DNA from: Bradyrhizobium sp. sBnM-33
Lineage (GTDB): Bacteria > Pseudomonadota > Alphaproteobacteria > Rhizobiales > Xanthobacteraceae
DNA length: 64,000 bases
NCBI RefSeq assembly: GCF_032917945.1
Contig: NZ_CP136624.1
Location: 6,076,001-6,140,000, forward strand
Direction: 5' to 3'
In this document: positions 17,832-26,971 of the stretch, piece after piece
How the letters are laid out: each line of letters opens with the position of its first letter
Numbering within the stretch: position 1 is the first letter of the stretch
Notes under the pieces: model-generated
Database searches by the model: none
Told to the model about the DNA's origin: nothing
What the model saw: the letters and a program-made list of their open reading frames with translations, nothing else
Program-made: the position numbers and the translations under genes

Positions 17832-19310
17832 ATGGATAAGCAACGCCTGATCCCGCTGATCGTCGCCACCGCCCTGTTCATGGAGAACATGGACTCGACG
17901 GTGATTGCGACCTCGCTGCCGGCGATCGCGGCTGACATCGGCACGAGCCCGCTGACACTGAAATTGGCGATCACGTCCTATTTGCTCTCGCTCGCCGTGT
18001 TCATTCCGGCCAGCGGCTGGACCGCGGACCGTTTCGGCGCGCGCATGGTGTTCTCGATCGCGATCGGCGTGTTCATGATCGGGTCGATTGGCTGTGCGCT
18101 GTCGCAGAACATCACCCATTTTGTGATCGCCCGCATCCTGCAAGGCATGGGCGGGGCGATGATGACGCCGGTCGGGCGGCTGGTGCTGTTGCGCTCGATC
18201 GACAAGAGCGCGCTGGTCAATGCGATGACATGGGTAACAGTGCCGGCTCTGGTCGGGCCGGTGATCGGCCCGCCGCTCGGCGGCTTCATCACCACCTATT
18301 TCTCCTGGCACTGGATCTTTCTGATCAACATCCCGATCGGGCTGCTCGGCATCTTCATGGCGATGAAGTACATCGACCCGATCAAGAGCGAGGATCCCGA
18401 GCGCTTCGATCTCTACGGGCTGGTGCTGGCCGGGATTGGGCTAGCCGGCATCGCCTTTGGCCTTTCGGTCGCGGGCCTCAATTTGTTGCCCTGGCCTGTT
18501 ATCGCGGGCCTCGTCGCAGTCGGCACCATCTCGATGACGCTCTATGTCATGCACGCGAAACGAACCGGCTCGCCGGTGCTGGATTTCTCGCTGCTGCGAC
18601 TGTCCACCATGCGCGCCAGCATTATCGGCGGCTTCCTGTTCCGGCTCGGCATCGGCGCGCTGCCGTTCCTGCTGCCGCTATTAATGCAGGAAGGTTTTGG
18701 GCTGACGCCGTTCCAGTCCGGCATGGTGACGTTTGCTTCGGCCGTCGGCGCCATGGGGATGAAGACGCTGGCGGCGCGGATCATCCGCGCCTTCGGCTTC
18801 CGCTACATGATGACGGTCAACGCCGTCATCAGCGCGGTCTTCCTCGCGGCCTGCGCATTGTTCACGGTGACAACGCCGCTGTTGCTGATCTTCATCATCC
18901 TGGTGGTCGGCGGCTTCTTCCGCTCGCTGCAATTCACCGCGATCAATACCGTCGCCTATGCCGAGGTCGAACCGGCGCAGATGAGCAGAGCGACCACGCT
19001 CGTCAGCGTCAACCAGCAACTGGCGATTTCGGCAGGCGTCGCCGTCGGCGCGTTCTCGGTGGAATCGACCATGTTGTACCAGCATGTCACCGAGTTGAGT
19101 GCCGGCGTATTCCCGCCCGCGTTCCTCGTGGTCGCGATCATCTCAGCGGCGTCGGCATACTTCTTCTGGCAGATGCCAGACGACGCCGGCCACGAGATTT
19201 CGGGACGCAAGGTCGTCGAGATCTCCAGCCGCAAGGCTGCGGAAAAAGCAGCGACCAAGAAGGCCGCCAGCGAAGGCACCGAGGACGCACGGGATCAGCG
19301 GCTGGGGTGA
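17832..19310 (+). CDS. MFS transporter, DHA2 (drug:H+ antiporter) family
   Basis: A 492-residue inner-membrane protein with about 14 hydrophobic helices. The first helix contains the LFMENMDSTVIATSLPAIA motif typical of the 14-helix EmrB/QacA family. Motif A follows as GWTADRFGARMV after helix 2, and motif C as VGPVIGPPLGGF in helix 5. The last 40 residues are a charged Lys/Ala-rich cytoplasmic tail (SSRKAAEKAATKKAASEG). Export of small toxic compounds by proton antiport is the family role; the substrate is unknown. No membrane-fusion partner gene lies nearby, so it may act alone. Confidence 0.88.
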   Translation: MDKQRLIPLIVATALFMENMDSTVIATSLPAIAADIGTSPLTLKLAITSYLLSLAVFIPASGWTADRFGARMVFSIAIGVFMIGSIGCALSQNITHFVIARILQGMGGAMMTPVGRLVLLRSIDKSALVNAMTWVTVPALVGPVIGPPLGGFITTYFSWHWIFLINIPIGLLGIFMAMKYIDPIKSEDPERFDLYGLVLAGIGLAGIAFGLSVAGLNLLPWPVIAGLVAVGTISMTLYVMHAKRTGSPVLDFSLLRLSTMRASIIGGFLFRLGIGALPFLLPLLMQEGFGLTPFQSGMVTFASAVGAMGMKTLAARIIRAFGFRYMMTVNAVISAVFLAACALFTVTTPLLLIFIILVVGGFFRSLQFTAINTVAYAEVEPAQMSRATTLVSVNQQLAISAGVAVGAFSVESTMLYQHVTELSAGVFPPAFLVVAIISAASAYFFWQMPDDAGHEISGRKVVEISSRKAAEKAATKKAASEGTEDARDQRLG

Positions 19311-19482
19311 CTCGCGGCGCCCTTCACGCCCGGTGTTTTTCGCACGCACCTCTGATCTGCCAGTCCAACCACGAATGGTTTGCCCGGGAGGCCTGGGTTC
19401 ACGAGCCGGAAGAAAAATGGCGCTTGCTCGGGACCGCTTTCGCCCTGCAATCGACGTCGAGCCGTTGAGGCCTGCAATCCGG

Positions 19483-20313
19483 TCAATGACCTCTCAATGA
19501 CCCCTTTGGCCGTTGGCCGGTTACACCCCGCGCGGGAGTGCGCTGCCGCTCTTCGTCCGCATTGGCAAACAGGGAAGCTTCGGCCACAGGCGCCGATTTC
19601 ATTTCGTCCGTCAGGACGATGCGATCGATTCTACGGCGCATGAGTTGGTAGCACTCACATGTCGCCGCCTCGAGCCGCGGCCTGTCAATCTCGATCGAGC
19701 CGCGCCGATTGGATCGGATTCCGCCCGACTCGCGCAGCTTGCATATGACATGCGTCACCGTCGGGCGGCGCACACCGAGCAATTCCGAAAGCGTGTCTTG
19801 CGTCAGCGGCAGGATGTCGCCGTCGGCACGATCGCGGAGCTGCAGCAACCATCTTGCCAGCCGGGCCGTCACCGAGTGCAGCGCATTGCAGGCTGCGACG
19901 TGTTGGAATTGGGCCATTAGCGCCCTGGTGTGGGTTTGAACCGTTCCCCTCAAGGCGCCGCTGCGTTCAAGCGACGCCTGAAACTGTGCTGGCGAGATCT
20001 GTAGCGCAGTCCCCGCCACCCGCACCACCGCCGTCATCGGAGAGCGGGAAGGCCCCAGACTCGTCAGGACTCCCACGGCTCCTTCATTGCCAACGACGGC
20101 GGTCGCGACGGTTTGTCCGCTCGGCATATCCATCACGAAAGCGATCAGGCCGCTAAGCGGGAAATGAATCCGTTCTATTGGATCGCCCGACCGCACCAGC
20201 ACGGCGTCACGTTCAAGGCTAACCAATCGGAAATGACGCACAAGCAAATCGAGGTCTGCCGGCGGCAACGCAGCTAACAATCGATTGCCAACTCTGGTCC
20301 TCTGCTCCATCAC
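19483..20313 (-). CDS. Crp/Fnr-family transcriptional regulator
   Basis: A 276-residue regulator. Residues about 15-140 form a cyclic-nucleotide-binding-like jelly roll (LVRSGDPIERIHFPLSGLIA, VGNEGAVGVL). The HTH_Crp_2 domain follows at about 150-225 with LPLTQDTLSELLGVRRPTV as the recognition region. It lacks the FNR cysteine cluster, and the phosphate-binding Arg-Ala pair of true Crp is not obvious, so the ligand is unknown. The start is GTG 20313, seven bases after AAGGAG, or the adjacent ATG 20310. A disordered tail of about 35 residues (ERQRTPARGVTGQRPKG) follows the DNA-binding domain. Confidence 0.85.
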   Translation of the reverse strand: MMEQRTRVGNRLLAALPPADLDLLVRHFRLVSLERDAVLVRSGDPIERIHFPLSGLIAFVMDMPSGQTVATAVVGNEGAVGVLTSLGPSRSPMTAVVRVAGTALQISPAQFQASLERSGALRGTVQTHTRALMAQFQHVAACNALHSVTARLARWLLQLRDRADGDILPLTQDTLSELLGVRRPTVTHVICKLRESGGIRSNRRGSIEIDRPRLEAATCECYQLMRRRIDRIVLTDEMKSAPVAEASLFANADEERQRTPARGVTGQRPKGSLRGH

Positions 20314-20523
20314 GGGAATACTCCTTCCCAGACGGAGGCGCGGCTCGCTGCAGAAATTCCCGGTGGCGTCAGCGCTGCAAGCGGTAAACAGACCACGCCC
20401 GAGTAATGAAATACGCCGTATGGGAGGAAAGTTCCAGAGGAATTGTCAAGACCTAGCGCCCGCTCGCGTCTTCTACTGCAACTGCTGGAGACGCTATCAA
20501 GTCACGGGCCGCAAAGGTTGCGC

Positions 20524-21213
20524 TCAGGGCTGACTGCGGTGCCCTCGAAATCCCATCGCCAGCACGTAGCGCTCCGAGGAGTCCTGCCGGCTCGAGGCCG
20601 GCTTGACGTGGCGCACGCTGGAAAAGTCGCGCTTCAATTGCGCGACGAGTTCGGCATCGGCGCCGCTTTGAAAGACTTTTGCCAGGAACGTCCCGCCGGG
20701 ATTGAGCACCTCGGCGGCAAAGGCCGCCGCCGTCTCGACGAGGCCGATGATGCGGAGCTGATCGGTCTTGCGGTGGCCGGTGGTGTTGGCCGCCATGTCG
20801 GACATTACGACATCGGCGCGCCCGCCCATCATGGCAATCAGCTTTTCGGGTGCGTCCTCGGCCAGAAAGTCGAGCTGCGCGAAATCGACGCCGGGAATTT
20901 CCGGCATTTCCAGCAGATCGATCGCGACCACTTTGCCCTTGCCATTGATCGCGCCGACACGCCTGGCCGCGATCTGGCTCCAGCCGCCGGGGGCCGCGCC
21001 CAGATCGACCACGGCGTTGCCGGGCTTGAGAAACCGATACTTGTCGTCGATTTCGATCAGCTTGTAGGCCGCGCGCGAGCGATAGCCCTCCCGCTTGGCC
21101 TTGGCCACGTAGGGATCGTTGAGCTGCCGCTCCAGCCAGAGCTTTGACGACAGCTTGCGCTTGCCCGCGCTCTTGACCGTGACGTGCAGCCGTCCGGTGG
21201 TGTCTTTCGCCAT
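20524..21213 (-). CDS. rlmE: 23S rRNA 2'-O-methyltransferase (U2552)
   Basis: A 229-residue FtsJ/RrmJ-type enzyme that methylates the ribose of U2552 in the A loop of 23S rRNA at a late stage of 50S assembly. The SAM site is [18 protein letters not shown] (residues 68-85). The catalytic K-D-K-E set is visible as Lys51, Asp139 (SDMAANTTG), Lys179 (FLAKVFQ) and Glu214 ([11 protein letters not shown]). In related alphaproteobacteria rlmE sits directly next to the ppx gene; here two unrelated genes separate them. Confidence 0.95.
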   Translation of the reverse strand: MAKDTTGRLHVTVKSAGKRKLSSKLWLERQLNDPYVAKAKREGYRSRAAYKLIEIDDKYRFLKPGNAVVDLGAAPGGWSQIAARRVGAINGKGKVVAIDLLEMPEIPGVDFAQLDFLAEDAPEKLIAMMGGRADVVMSDMAANTTGHRKTDQLRIIGLVETAAAFAAEVLNPGGTFLAKVFQSGADAELVAQLKRDFSSVRHVKPASSRQDSSERYVLAMGFRGHRSQP

Positions 21214-21298
21214 ATCGATACTTGTCTTGAAATGCCAGCCCAGACCCGGAGCCTGGAATCAGTAGCACGGAAGTGGCTACGCGTTGAAGCGCCAGCCC

Positions 21299-22249
21299 CT
21301 ATTTGATCATGGCGATTTCCAGGGACTCGACGGCCTGCGCAATAGCGGTGCTGTCGGCATAGGTCACCATGTGTCCGGCGTCCGGCATGAGATGCAGGTC
21401 GGAACGACCAAGCACCCTGTGTAGACGCCTGGCCTGCTCGGGTTCGATGATCTGGTCTCCCGTTCCATGGAAGATGTGGACCGGGCACCGAATGCTCGAA
21501 TAACGAAACTGGAACCGTGCGGCCTGGGGAATGAGGAACGCGCTTTCCTCAGCGGCCGCCCTAAGCTGCTTTGGCCTGAGCGTCAGGGACGCTGGAAAGC
21601 CATGCTTGAAGTTTTCGGGGACAGAGCGGGGCGCAAAGAGCTTGCGAATGAGGCCCGGCAAAATGGCCCATGAGATCATCGGCGCGACTGTGTAACGGAC
21701 CAGGTCCCCTATGATCGGTATCGCCGGACCTGACAGCATCCAGAAGTCCCACCGCGGCGTGGGGAAGTAGTATCCGGAGGCAAGCACAAGACCGCGGATC
21801 GGGTAGTCGTTTTGAAATCCGATGGCGGCAGCAACCAGCGTGCCCCAGGAGTGGCCGAGCACGACAGGATCGCGCACACCGAGCTGTTTAAGCGCCTTTA
21901 CAAACAGCGCCGCTTGGGACGTTGCAGTCCAGATCCGCGCGCGCGGCCGCCCGCTGTATCCGAAGCCCGGCCGATCAAAGCATATGACCCGGCTGCGGCT
22001 GGCAAGACGATCCACAAGTCCGCTGATGATGAGATCCTGGATCATCGTGCCGTTGCCATGGAACAGCACGACGCACCGAGCTGCCGGGTCACCCCGTTCG
22101 AGGTAATGCAGCCGCACACCGTCGCAGTCGATGAAACTGCCGATCGGTGGGTTCTTTCGTTCGGCCAGGAACGAGAACACTATATTCCCGATCACCAGAA
22201 CAAGGAGGACACCGATAACGGCGACAAGGATGATTTCGGCAGTGGACAT
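21299..22249 (-). CDS. Membrane-anchored alpha/beta hydrolase
   Basis: A 316-residue protein. Residues 5-29 are a transmembrane anchor (IILVAVIGVLLVLVIGNIVF). The hydrolase domain has HG-type oxyanion LFHGNGTM, the nucleophile in GHSWGTLVAAA, the acid probably in FHGTGDQIIEPEQ, and the histidine in MPDAGHMVTY. It resembles proline iminopeptidase/haloalkane dehalogenase-like hydrolases, with no specific substrate apparent. It lies between rlmE and the phasin gene and is divergent from the phasin gene, with 218 bases between their starts. Confidence 0.8.
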   Translation of the reverse strand: MSTAEIILVAVIGVLLVLVIGNIVFSFLAERKNPPIGSFIDCDGVRLHYLERGDPAARCVVLFHGNGTMIQDLIISGLVDRLASRSRVICFDRPGFGYSGRPRARIWTATSQAALFVKALKQLGVRDPVVLGHSWGTLVAAAIGFQNDYPIRGLVLASGYYFPTPRWDFWMLSGPAIPIIGDLVRYTVAPMISWAILPGLIRKLFAPRSVPENFKHGFPASLTLRPKQLRAAAEESAFLIPQAARFQFRYSSIRCPVHIFHGTGDQIIEPEQARRLHRVLGRSDLHLMPDAGHMVTYADSTAIAQAVESLEIAMIK

Positions 22250-22467
22250 TCGCTGAGCCTCGTGATGTGCGTAGCCAGCCGAATTGCGGCGGGTGAATAG
22301 CCAGTCTGCGGCACAACCGCGACATGTTGCCGACGTTCCTAAGCAGTCGTTGCGAACTGAACGAGAAGCGCGGAAAAGTTCGGAAGGCTTGGAACGGTCT
22401 CACAGCGATTGCGTTGCCCGGGACGGAGCTGGGGAAGTCATCAACCTGCAATCAGCGGAGAGATAAG

Positions 22468-23097
22468 ATGGCAAACCCACGCCAAGAGGAGAAGTCTACC
22501 CAAGGTATGGAAGACGCAGCACGCCGCGCCGGCGAGAAGACTGCTGAACAGACCAGCCGGTTTGGACAAGCTGCAGCCGAGCAGACGACGCGCGTCGGAC
22601 AAGTGGCGGCCGAAGCCGGCGAGGAAGTGGCCCGGGCAAGCGCTACTCTATTCCAGCAAAACGCCGAGACGTTACAGAACACCTGGCGCTTCGGCCTGGA
22701 TATGGCGACGACCGTCATGGGGCGGTCCACCGAGCAACTTGGTCGTACGCTCGGCCTGTCAGGAGAAGGAGTGCAACAGGCAACCGAACGATCGGCCCGC
22801 AACGCGCAAACCATCCTTTATACCGGCACAACTGCTGCCAAGGTGATGGGTGGCATCTCGCAGGAATACCTGCAGTTGGTTCGCCATCAGGTCGAGACGA
22901 GCATGGACCGAATGAACGAATTGTGGGCCTGCCGAACGCCTCAGGAGGTTGCAGCCGTTCAGACGGACCTGGTACGTGAGACCGTGGGATCTGTTCTGGA
23001 GAGCAGCCGTCGGATAGCCGATATGTCGCTCAAACTGGCCGACGATGCCGGAAAGCAGATTAAGCAAAATATGGAAGAGGTGCGGCGTGCCGCCTAG
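22468..23097 (+). CDS. Phasin-family protein
   Basis: A 209-residue, Ala/Gln/Glu-rich, wholly helical protein starting at ATG 22468 after GCGGAG. The N-terminal half is a run of heptad-like repeats (TSRFGQAAAEQTTRVGQVA). The C-terminal half is the Phasin_2-type amphipathic domain (EYLQLVRHQVETSMDRMNEL, RRIADMSLKLADDAGKQIK). Phasins coat polyhydroxyalkanoate granules and control their size; some act as stress chaperones. A strong terminator follows. Its insertion between ppx and rlmE suggests an acquired or relocated gene. Confidence 0.85.
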   Translation: MANPRQEEKSTQGMEDAARRAGEKTAEQTSRFGQAAAEQTTRVGQVAAEAGEEVARASATLFQQNAETLQNTWRFGLDMATTVMGRSTEQLGRTLGLSGEGVQQATERSARNAQTILYTGTTAAKVMGGISQEYLQLVRHQVETSMDRMNELWACRTPQEVAAVQTDLVRETVGSVLESSRRIADMSLKLADDAGKQIKQNMEEVRRAA

Positions 23098-23122
23098 TGC
23101 GGCCCTCCCGCTCAGCTTTCAG

Positions 23123-23159
23123 GGAAGAGCGGCTGGCTTTCAGCCGCTCTTCCGGTTTT
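23123..23159 (+). terminator. Rho-independent terminator after the phasin gene
   Basis: A perfect 13-bp stem, GGAAGAGCGGCTG (23123-23135) with CAGCCGCTCTTCC (23141-23153), has a five-base loop and is followed by GGTTTTC. It lies 25 bases after the phasin stop and just before the end of the convergent ppx gene, which it may also serve. Confidence 0.85.
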
Positions 23160-23174
23160 CGGGCATAGCCCGCA

Positions 23175-24221
23175 TCAGCACGGCCGCAGCGCGCCGTCCT
23201 CTCGCATCATCTCGACCAGCATGCCCTCGCGCAGGCCGCGGTCGGCGACGCGGAGCCGAGGCAATGGAAAGGCGTCGCGGATCGCGTCGAGAATGGCGCA
23301 GCCGGCCAGCACCAGATCGGCGCGCTCGACGCTGATGCAATTATTGTTGGCCCGCTCCTGATAGCTCATGCCGAGCAGCCGCTGAATCACCGCGGTGACG
23401 TCGGGGCCGTTCATCCAGACGCCGTCGATGCGCCGGCGGTCGTAGCGCGCCAGATTGAGATGGATGCCGGCAAGCGTCGTCACGGTGCCCGAGGTGCCCA
23501 GCATATGCATGTCACGCAAATCAGTGCCGTGCTCGGCCGCAAACGGCGCCACATATTGCGCGACTTCGCGCACCATCCGGGCATAGGATGCCGCCGTGAC
23601 GTCACGTCCGCCGAAATGCTCAGCCAGCGTGACGACGCCGAGCGGGACCGACATCCACGCCTTGATGCGCGGCGCCACGTTCTGCTCTTCCGGATCGCGC
23701 TCGATCCGGACCAGCTCGGTCGAGCCGCCGCCAATGTCGAACAGGATCGCGCCCCGCCCTTTTGCGTCGAGCAGCGGCGAGCAGCCGATGACAGCGAGTG
23801 TTGCCTCGGTCTCGCGATCGATCACCTCGAGCCGGATGCCGGTCTCGCTCGCGACGCGGGCACGAAAGCTGTCGGCATTGGCGGCGGCGCGGCAGGCTTC
23901 GGTTGCGATCAGCCGCAGGCGCTTGGCCTTGCGGTAGCGGATCTTGTCGCTGCAGATGCTGAGCGCCGCGATGGCGCGCTCGATCGCCGCCTCGCTGATG
24001 GAACCGGTTGCGGAAATGCCCTCGCCAAGCCGGATGATCCGTGAAAACGAATCCACGACGCGAAAACCGTCGCCGGCCGGGCTGGCGATCAAAAGCCGGC
24101 AATTGTTGGTGCCAAGGTCCAGCGCGGCATAGACACCGTTTGCCGTGGCCGCCGCAACCGACCCTGACGGGCTGGCGCGGGCCTCAAGGGCTTCGCGCAG
24201 CCGCGTATCGTGGTTCATCAA
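23175..24221 (-). CDS. Ppx/GppA family phosphatase (exopolyphosphatase / pppGpp pyrophosphatase)
   Basis: A 348-residue member of the ASKHA fold. Phosphate-binding motifs are ALDLGTNNCRLLIAS near the N-terminus and FDIGGGSTELV in the middle, with GTSGTVTTLAG in the second lobe. It lacks the C-terminal HD-type domain of E. coli Ppx, as do the short alphaproteobacterial forms, and is full length for that group. It would release phosphate from polyphosphate or the gamma phosphate of pppGpp; sequence does not decide between these. The start is one of two adjacent ATGs (24221 or 24218). Confidence 0.88.
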   Translation of the reverse strand: MMNHDTRLREALEARASPSGSVAAATANGVYAALDLGTNNCRLLIASPAGDGFRVVDSFSRIIRLGEGISATGSISEAAIERAIAALSICSDKIRYRKAKRLRLIATEACRAAANADSFRARVASETGIRLEVIDRETEATLAVIGCSPLLDAKGRGAILFDIGGGSTELVRIERDPEEQNVAPRIKAWMSVPLGVVTLAEHFGGRDVTAASYARMVREVAQYVAPFAAEHGTDLRDMHMLGTSGTVTTLAGIHLNLARYDRRRIDGVWMNGPDVTAVIQRLLGMSYQERANNNCISVERADLVLAGCAILDAIRDAFPLPRLRVADRGLREGMLVEMMREDGALRPC

Positions 24222-24438
24222 AACTGTCTTTCCGCAGGCCGCGTCCGGGCCGCCGAAGAAAATTACCGTTCACGGAAACTTTAGCAGCGCCAAGGGGCTA
24301 CGCAACAACCCATCACATAGGACTATGCCCAATCAGGCGTTGTCGTGCATGACGCGGTGCGTTATCTGAGCGGGAACTCGCGGAACCCAGAATCCAGCAA
24401 GAAATCCAAGAGAATCCCCAGCATTTCAGGTGCTTTCG

Positions 24439-26814
24439 ATGCAAGATCACACGCCGGCCCCCTCTCTGGACAACGCTATCGCACTGCAAAAATACGGTGT
24501 GGGGCAGCCAGTGCGCCGCAAGGAAGACGACACGCTGGTGCGCGGCAGGGGCAAATACACCGACGATTTCACCCTGCCCGGCCAGGCCTATTGCTGGATG
24601 GTGCGCTCCAGCCATGCCCACGGAATCATCAGGGGGATCGACACGGCCGCCGCCAAGGCGATGCCGGGCGTGCTCGGCGTCTGGACCGGCAAGGACCTGG
24701 AAGCCGCCGGCTACGGCCCCTTCACCTGCGGCCTGCCGCTGAAGAGCCGGGATGGATCGCCGCTGTTGCAGACCAACCGTCCGGCGCTGGCGACCGACAA
24801 GGTGCGCTTCGTCGGCGACCCCGTGGCCTTCGTGGTCGCGGAAACGCTGGGGCAGGCGCGCGATGCGGCGGAGGCCGTCGAGCTTGACATCGAGCCGCTG
24901 CCTGCCGTGACCGATGCGGCGGAAGCCGCAAAGCCCGGCGCGCCGCAGCTTTACGATCACATCCCGAACAACGTCGCGCTCGACTACCACTATGGCGATA
25001 CGGCCAAGATCGACGCCGCGTTCGCCGCTGCCGCGCATGTCACAAAACTCGATATCGTCAACACCCGCGTCGCCGTGGTGTCGATGGAGCCGCGCGTGGC
25101 GCTGGCCGCCTACGACAAGGCGGCCGAACGCTTCACGCTTCATGTGCCGACGCAGGGCGTCTCCGGTAACAAGGTGACGTTGGCGAAAATCCTCAACGTG
25201 CCGAACGACAAGGTGCGTATCCTGACCGCCAATGTCGGCGGCTCCTTCGGCATGAAGAACGTCAGCTATCCCGAATACACCTGCATCCTGCACGCCGCGA
25301 AGGTTCTGGGCCGTCCGGTAAAATGGACCGACGAACGCTCGACCAGCTTCCTCTCCGACAGCCACGGTCGCGCGCAGCTCATCCACGCCGAACTGGCGCT
25401 CGACGCCGAAGGCAAGTTTCTCGCGGTGCGGCTCTCGGGCTACGGCAATCTCGGCGCCTACATCACCGGTGTCGCGCCGGGGCCGCTGTCGCTCAACACC
25501 GGCAAGAACCTCGCCAGCGTCTACCGTACGCCGCTGCTTGGCGTCGACATCAAGACGGTTTTGACCAACACAACCTTGATGGGCGCCTATCGCGGCGCCG
25601 GCCGGCCGGAGGCCAACTACTACATGGAGCGGCTGATCGACCGCGCCGCCGACGAGATGGGCATCAACCGGCTGACGCTGCGCAAGCGCAACTTCATCAA
25701 GCCGTCGCAACTGCCGTTCGCGGCGGCGAGCGGCGTCACCTATGACAGCGGCGATTTCGCAGGCGTCTTCAACAAGGCGCTGGAGATTTCCGATCACGCC
25801 AATTTTGCCAAGCGCAAGAAGGAGAGCAAGAAGAACGGCAAGCTGCGCGGCATCGCTGTCGGCTCGTACCTCGAAGTCACCGCGCCGCCGAGCGGCGAAC
25901 TCGGCAAGATCACCTTTGAGCCAGACGGCTCAGTGAAGCTGACCACCGGCACGCTCGACTACGGCCAGGGCCACGCCACGCCGTTCGCCCAGGTGCTGTC
26001 AGCGCAGCTCGGCGTCCCCTTCGAAAAGATCACGATCGAGCAGAACGACAGCGATCTCGTCCGCTTCGGCAACGGCACCGGCGGCTCGCGCTCGATCACG
26101 GCAACGGGTCACGCGATCGTGGAAGCCTCCGCGCTTGTGATCGCAAAAGGCAAGCAGGCGGCCGCGCATCTGATGGAAGCATCCGAAGGCGACATCGAAT
26201 TTTCCAATGGCCGATTCACCATCGCCGGCACCGACCGCTCGATCGGCATCATGGATCTGGCAAAGCGCCTGCGCGAGGGCAAGATGCCCGAAGGCGTACC
26301 GCTGTCGCTCGACGTCGACCATGCCACCAAGGACACGCCGTCCACCTTCCCCAACGGCTGCCATGTTGCGGAAGTGGAAATCGATCCCGAGACCGGCGTC
26401 GTCAAGATCATCCGCTATTTCGCGGTCAATGATTTCGGCACCGTGGTCAATCCGATGATCGTCGCCGGCCAGTTGCACGGCGGCGTCGCGCAGGGCATCG
26501 GCCAAGCGCTGATGGAGCAGGTCAGCTACGACGCCAGCGGCCAGCCGATCACCGGCTCATTCATGGATTACGCGCTACCGCGGGCCGGAGACATTCCGCC
26601 AATGGAAATCGGCGACCATCCCTCGCCGGCAAAATCCAATCCGCTGGGCACCAAGGGCTGCGGCGAAGCCGGTTGCGCCGGCAGCCTCGTCTGCATCGTC
26701 AACGCGGTGATCGACGCGCTGTCGGATTACGGCATCACCCATATCGACATGCCGCTGACGCCGGAACGGGTGTGGCGCGCGATTCGGGATGCCAAGGCGA
26801 AGCAGGCGGCGTAG
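24439..26814 (+). CDS. Xanthine dehydrogenase-family molybdenum hydroxylase, large (CoxL-like) subunit
   Basis: A 791-residue protein from ATG 24439, or a GTG nine bases earlier. The a/b hammerhead domain starts near residue 30 (RGRGKYTDDFTLPGQ). The molybdopterin-binding domain includes VGGSFGMKN, MGAYRGAGRPEANYY and the catalytic-glutamate loop GTKGCGEAGCAGS near the C-terminus. AYRGAGR is the form II CoxL-like variant, not the AYxCSFR of true CO dehydrogenase, so aldehyde or heterocycle oxidation is more likely than CO oxidation. No FAD or iron-sulfur subunit gene is adjacent, although this family normally works as a three-part complex. Partners must be encoded elsewhere. Confidence 0.88.
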   Translation: MQDHTPAPSLDNAIALQKYGVGQPVRRKEDDTLVRGRGKYTDDFTLPGQAYCWMVRSSHAHGIIRGIDTAAAKAMPGVLGVWTGKDLEAAGYGPFTCGLPLKSRDGSPLLQTNRPALATDKVRFVGDPVAFVVAETLGQARDAAEAVELDIEPLPAVTDAAEAAKPGAPQLYDHIPNNVALDYHYGDTAKIDAAFAAAAHVTKLDIVNTRVAVVSMEPRVALAAYDKAAERFTLHVPTQGVSGNKVTLAKILNVPNDKVRILTANVGGSFGMKNVSYPEYTCILHAAKVLGRPVKWTDERSTSFLSDSHGRAQLIHAELALDAEGKFLAVRLSGYGNLGAYITGVAPGPLSLNTGKNLASVYRTPLLGVDIKTVLTNTTLMGAYRGAGRPEANYYMERLIDRAADEMGINRLTLRKRNFIKPSQLPFAAASGVTYDSGDFAGVFNKALEISDHANFAKRKKESKKNGKLRGIAVGSYLEVTAPPSGELGKITFEPDGSVKLTTGTLDYGQGHATPFAQVLSAQLGVPFEKITIEQNDSDLVRFGNGTGGSRSITATGHAIVEASALVIAKGKQAAAHLMEASEGDIEFSNGRFTIAGTDRSIGIMDLAKRLREGKMPEGVPLSLDVDHATKDTPSTFPNGCHVAEVEIDPETGVVKIIRYFAVNDFGTVVNPMIVAGQLHGGVAQGIGQALMEQVSYDASGQPITGSFMDYALPRAGDIPPMEIGDHPSPAKSNPLGTKGCGEAGCAGSLVCIVNAVIDALSDYGITHIDMPLTPERVWRAIRDAKAKQAA

Positions 26815-26842
26815 CGCGCCGCTACTGGCCACATAGGAAACT

Positions 26843-26943
26843 GTCATCACCCGCGAAGGCGGGTGACCCAGTATTCCAGAGACGTTAGTGATAGAAACGA
26901 GAAGCCGCGGCGTACTAGATTCCCGCCTTCGCGGGGAATGACA
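26843..26943. repeat. Palindromic repeat, family D
   Basis: GTCATCACCCGCGAAGGCGG, then GTGACCCAGTATTCCAGAG, ending CCCGCCTTCGCGGGGAATGA. The arms CCCGCGAAGGCGGG and CCCGCCTTCGCGGG pair. It separates the converging CoxL-like and hotdog-protein genes. Confidence 0.75.
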
Positions 26944-26971
26944 GGTGAATCGCGAGGCGCCGCCGCGCCTT

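Noticed and set aside
24439..26814. Annotation as carbon monoxide dehydrogenase large subunit
   Set aside because: The active-site motif is AYRGAGR, not the AYxCSFR of true CO dehydrogenase, and the other two subunits are missing nearby.
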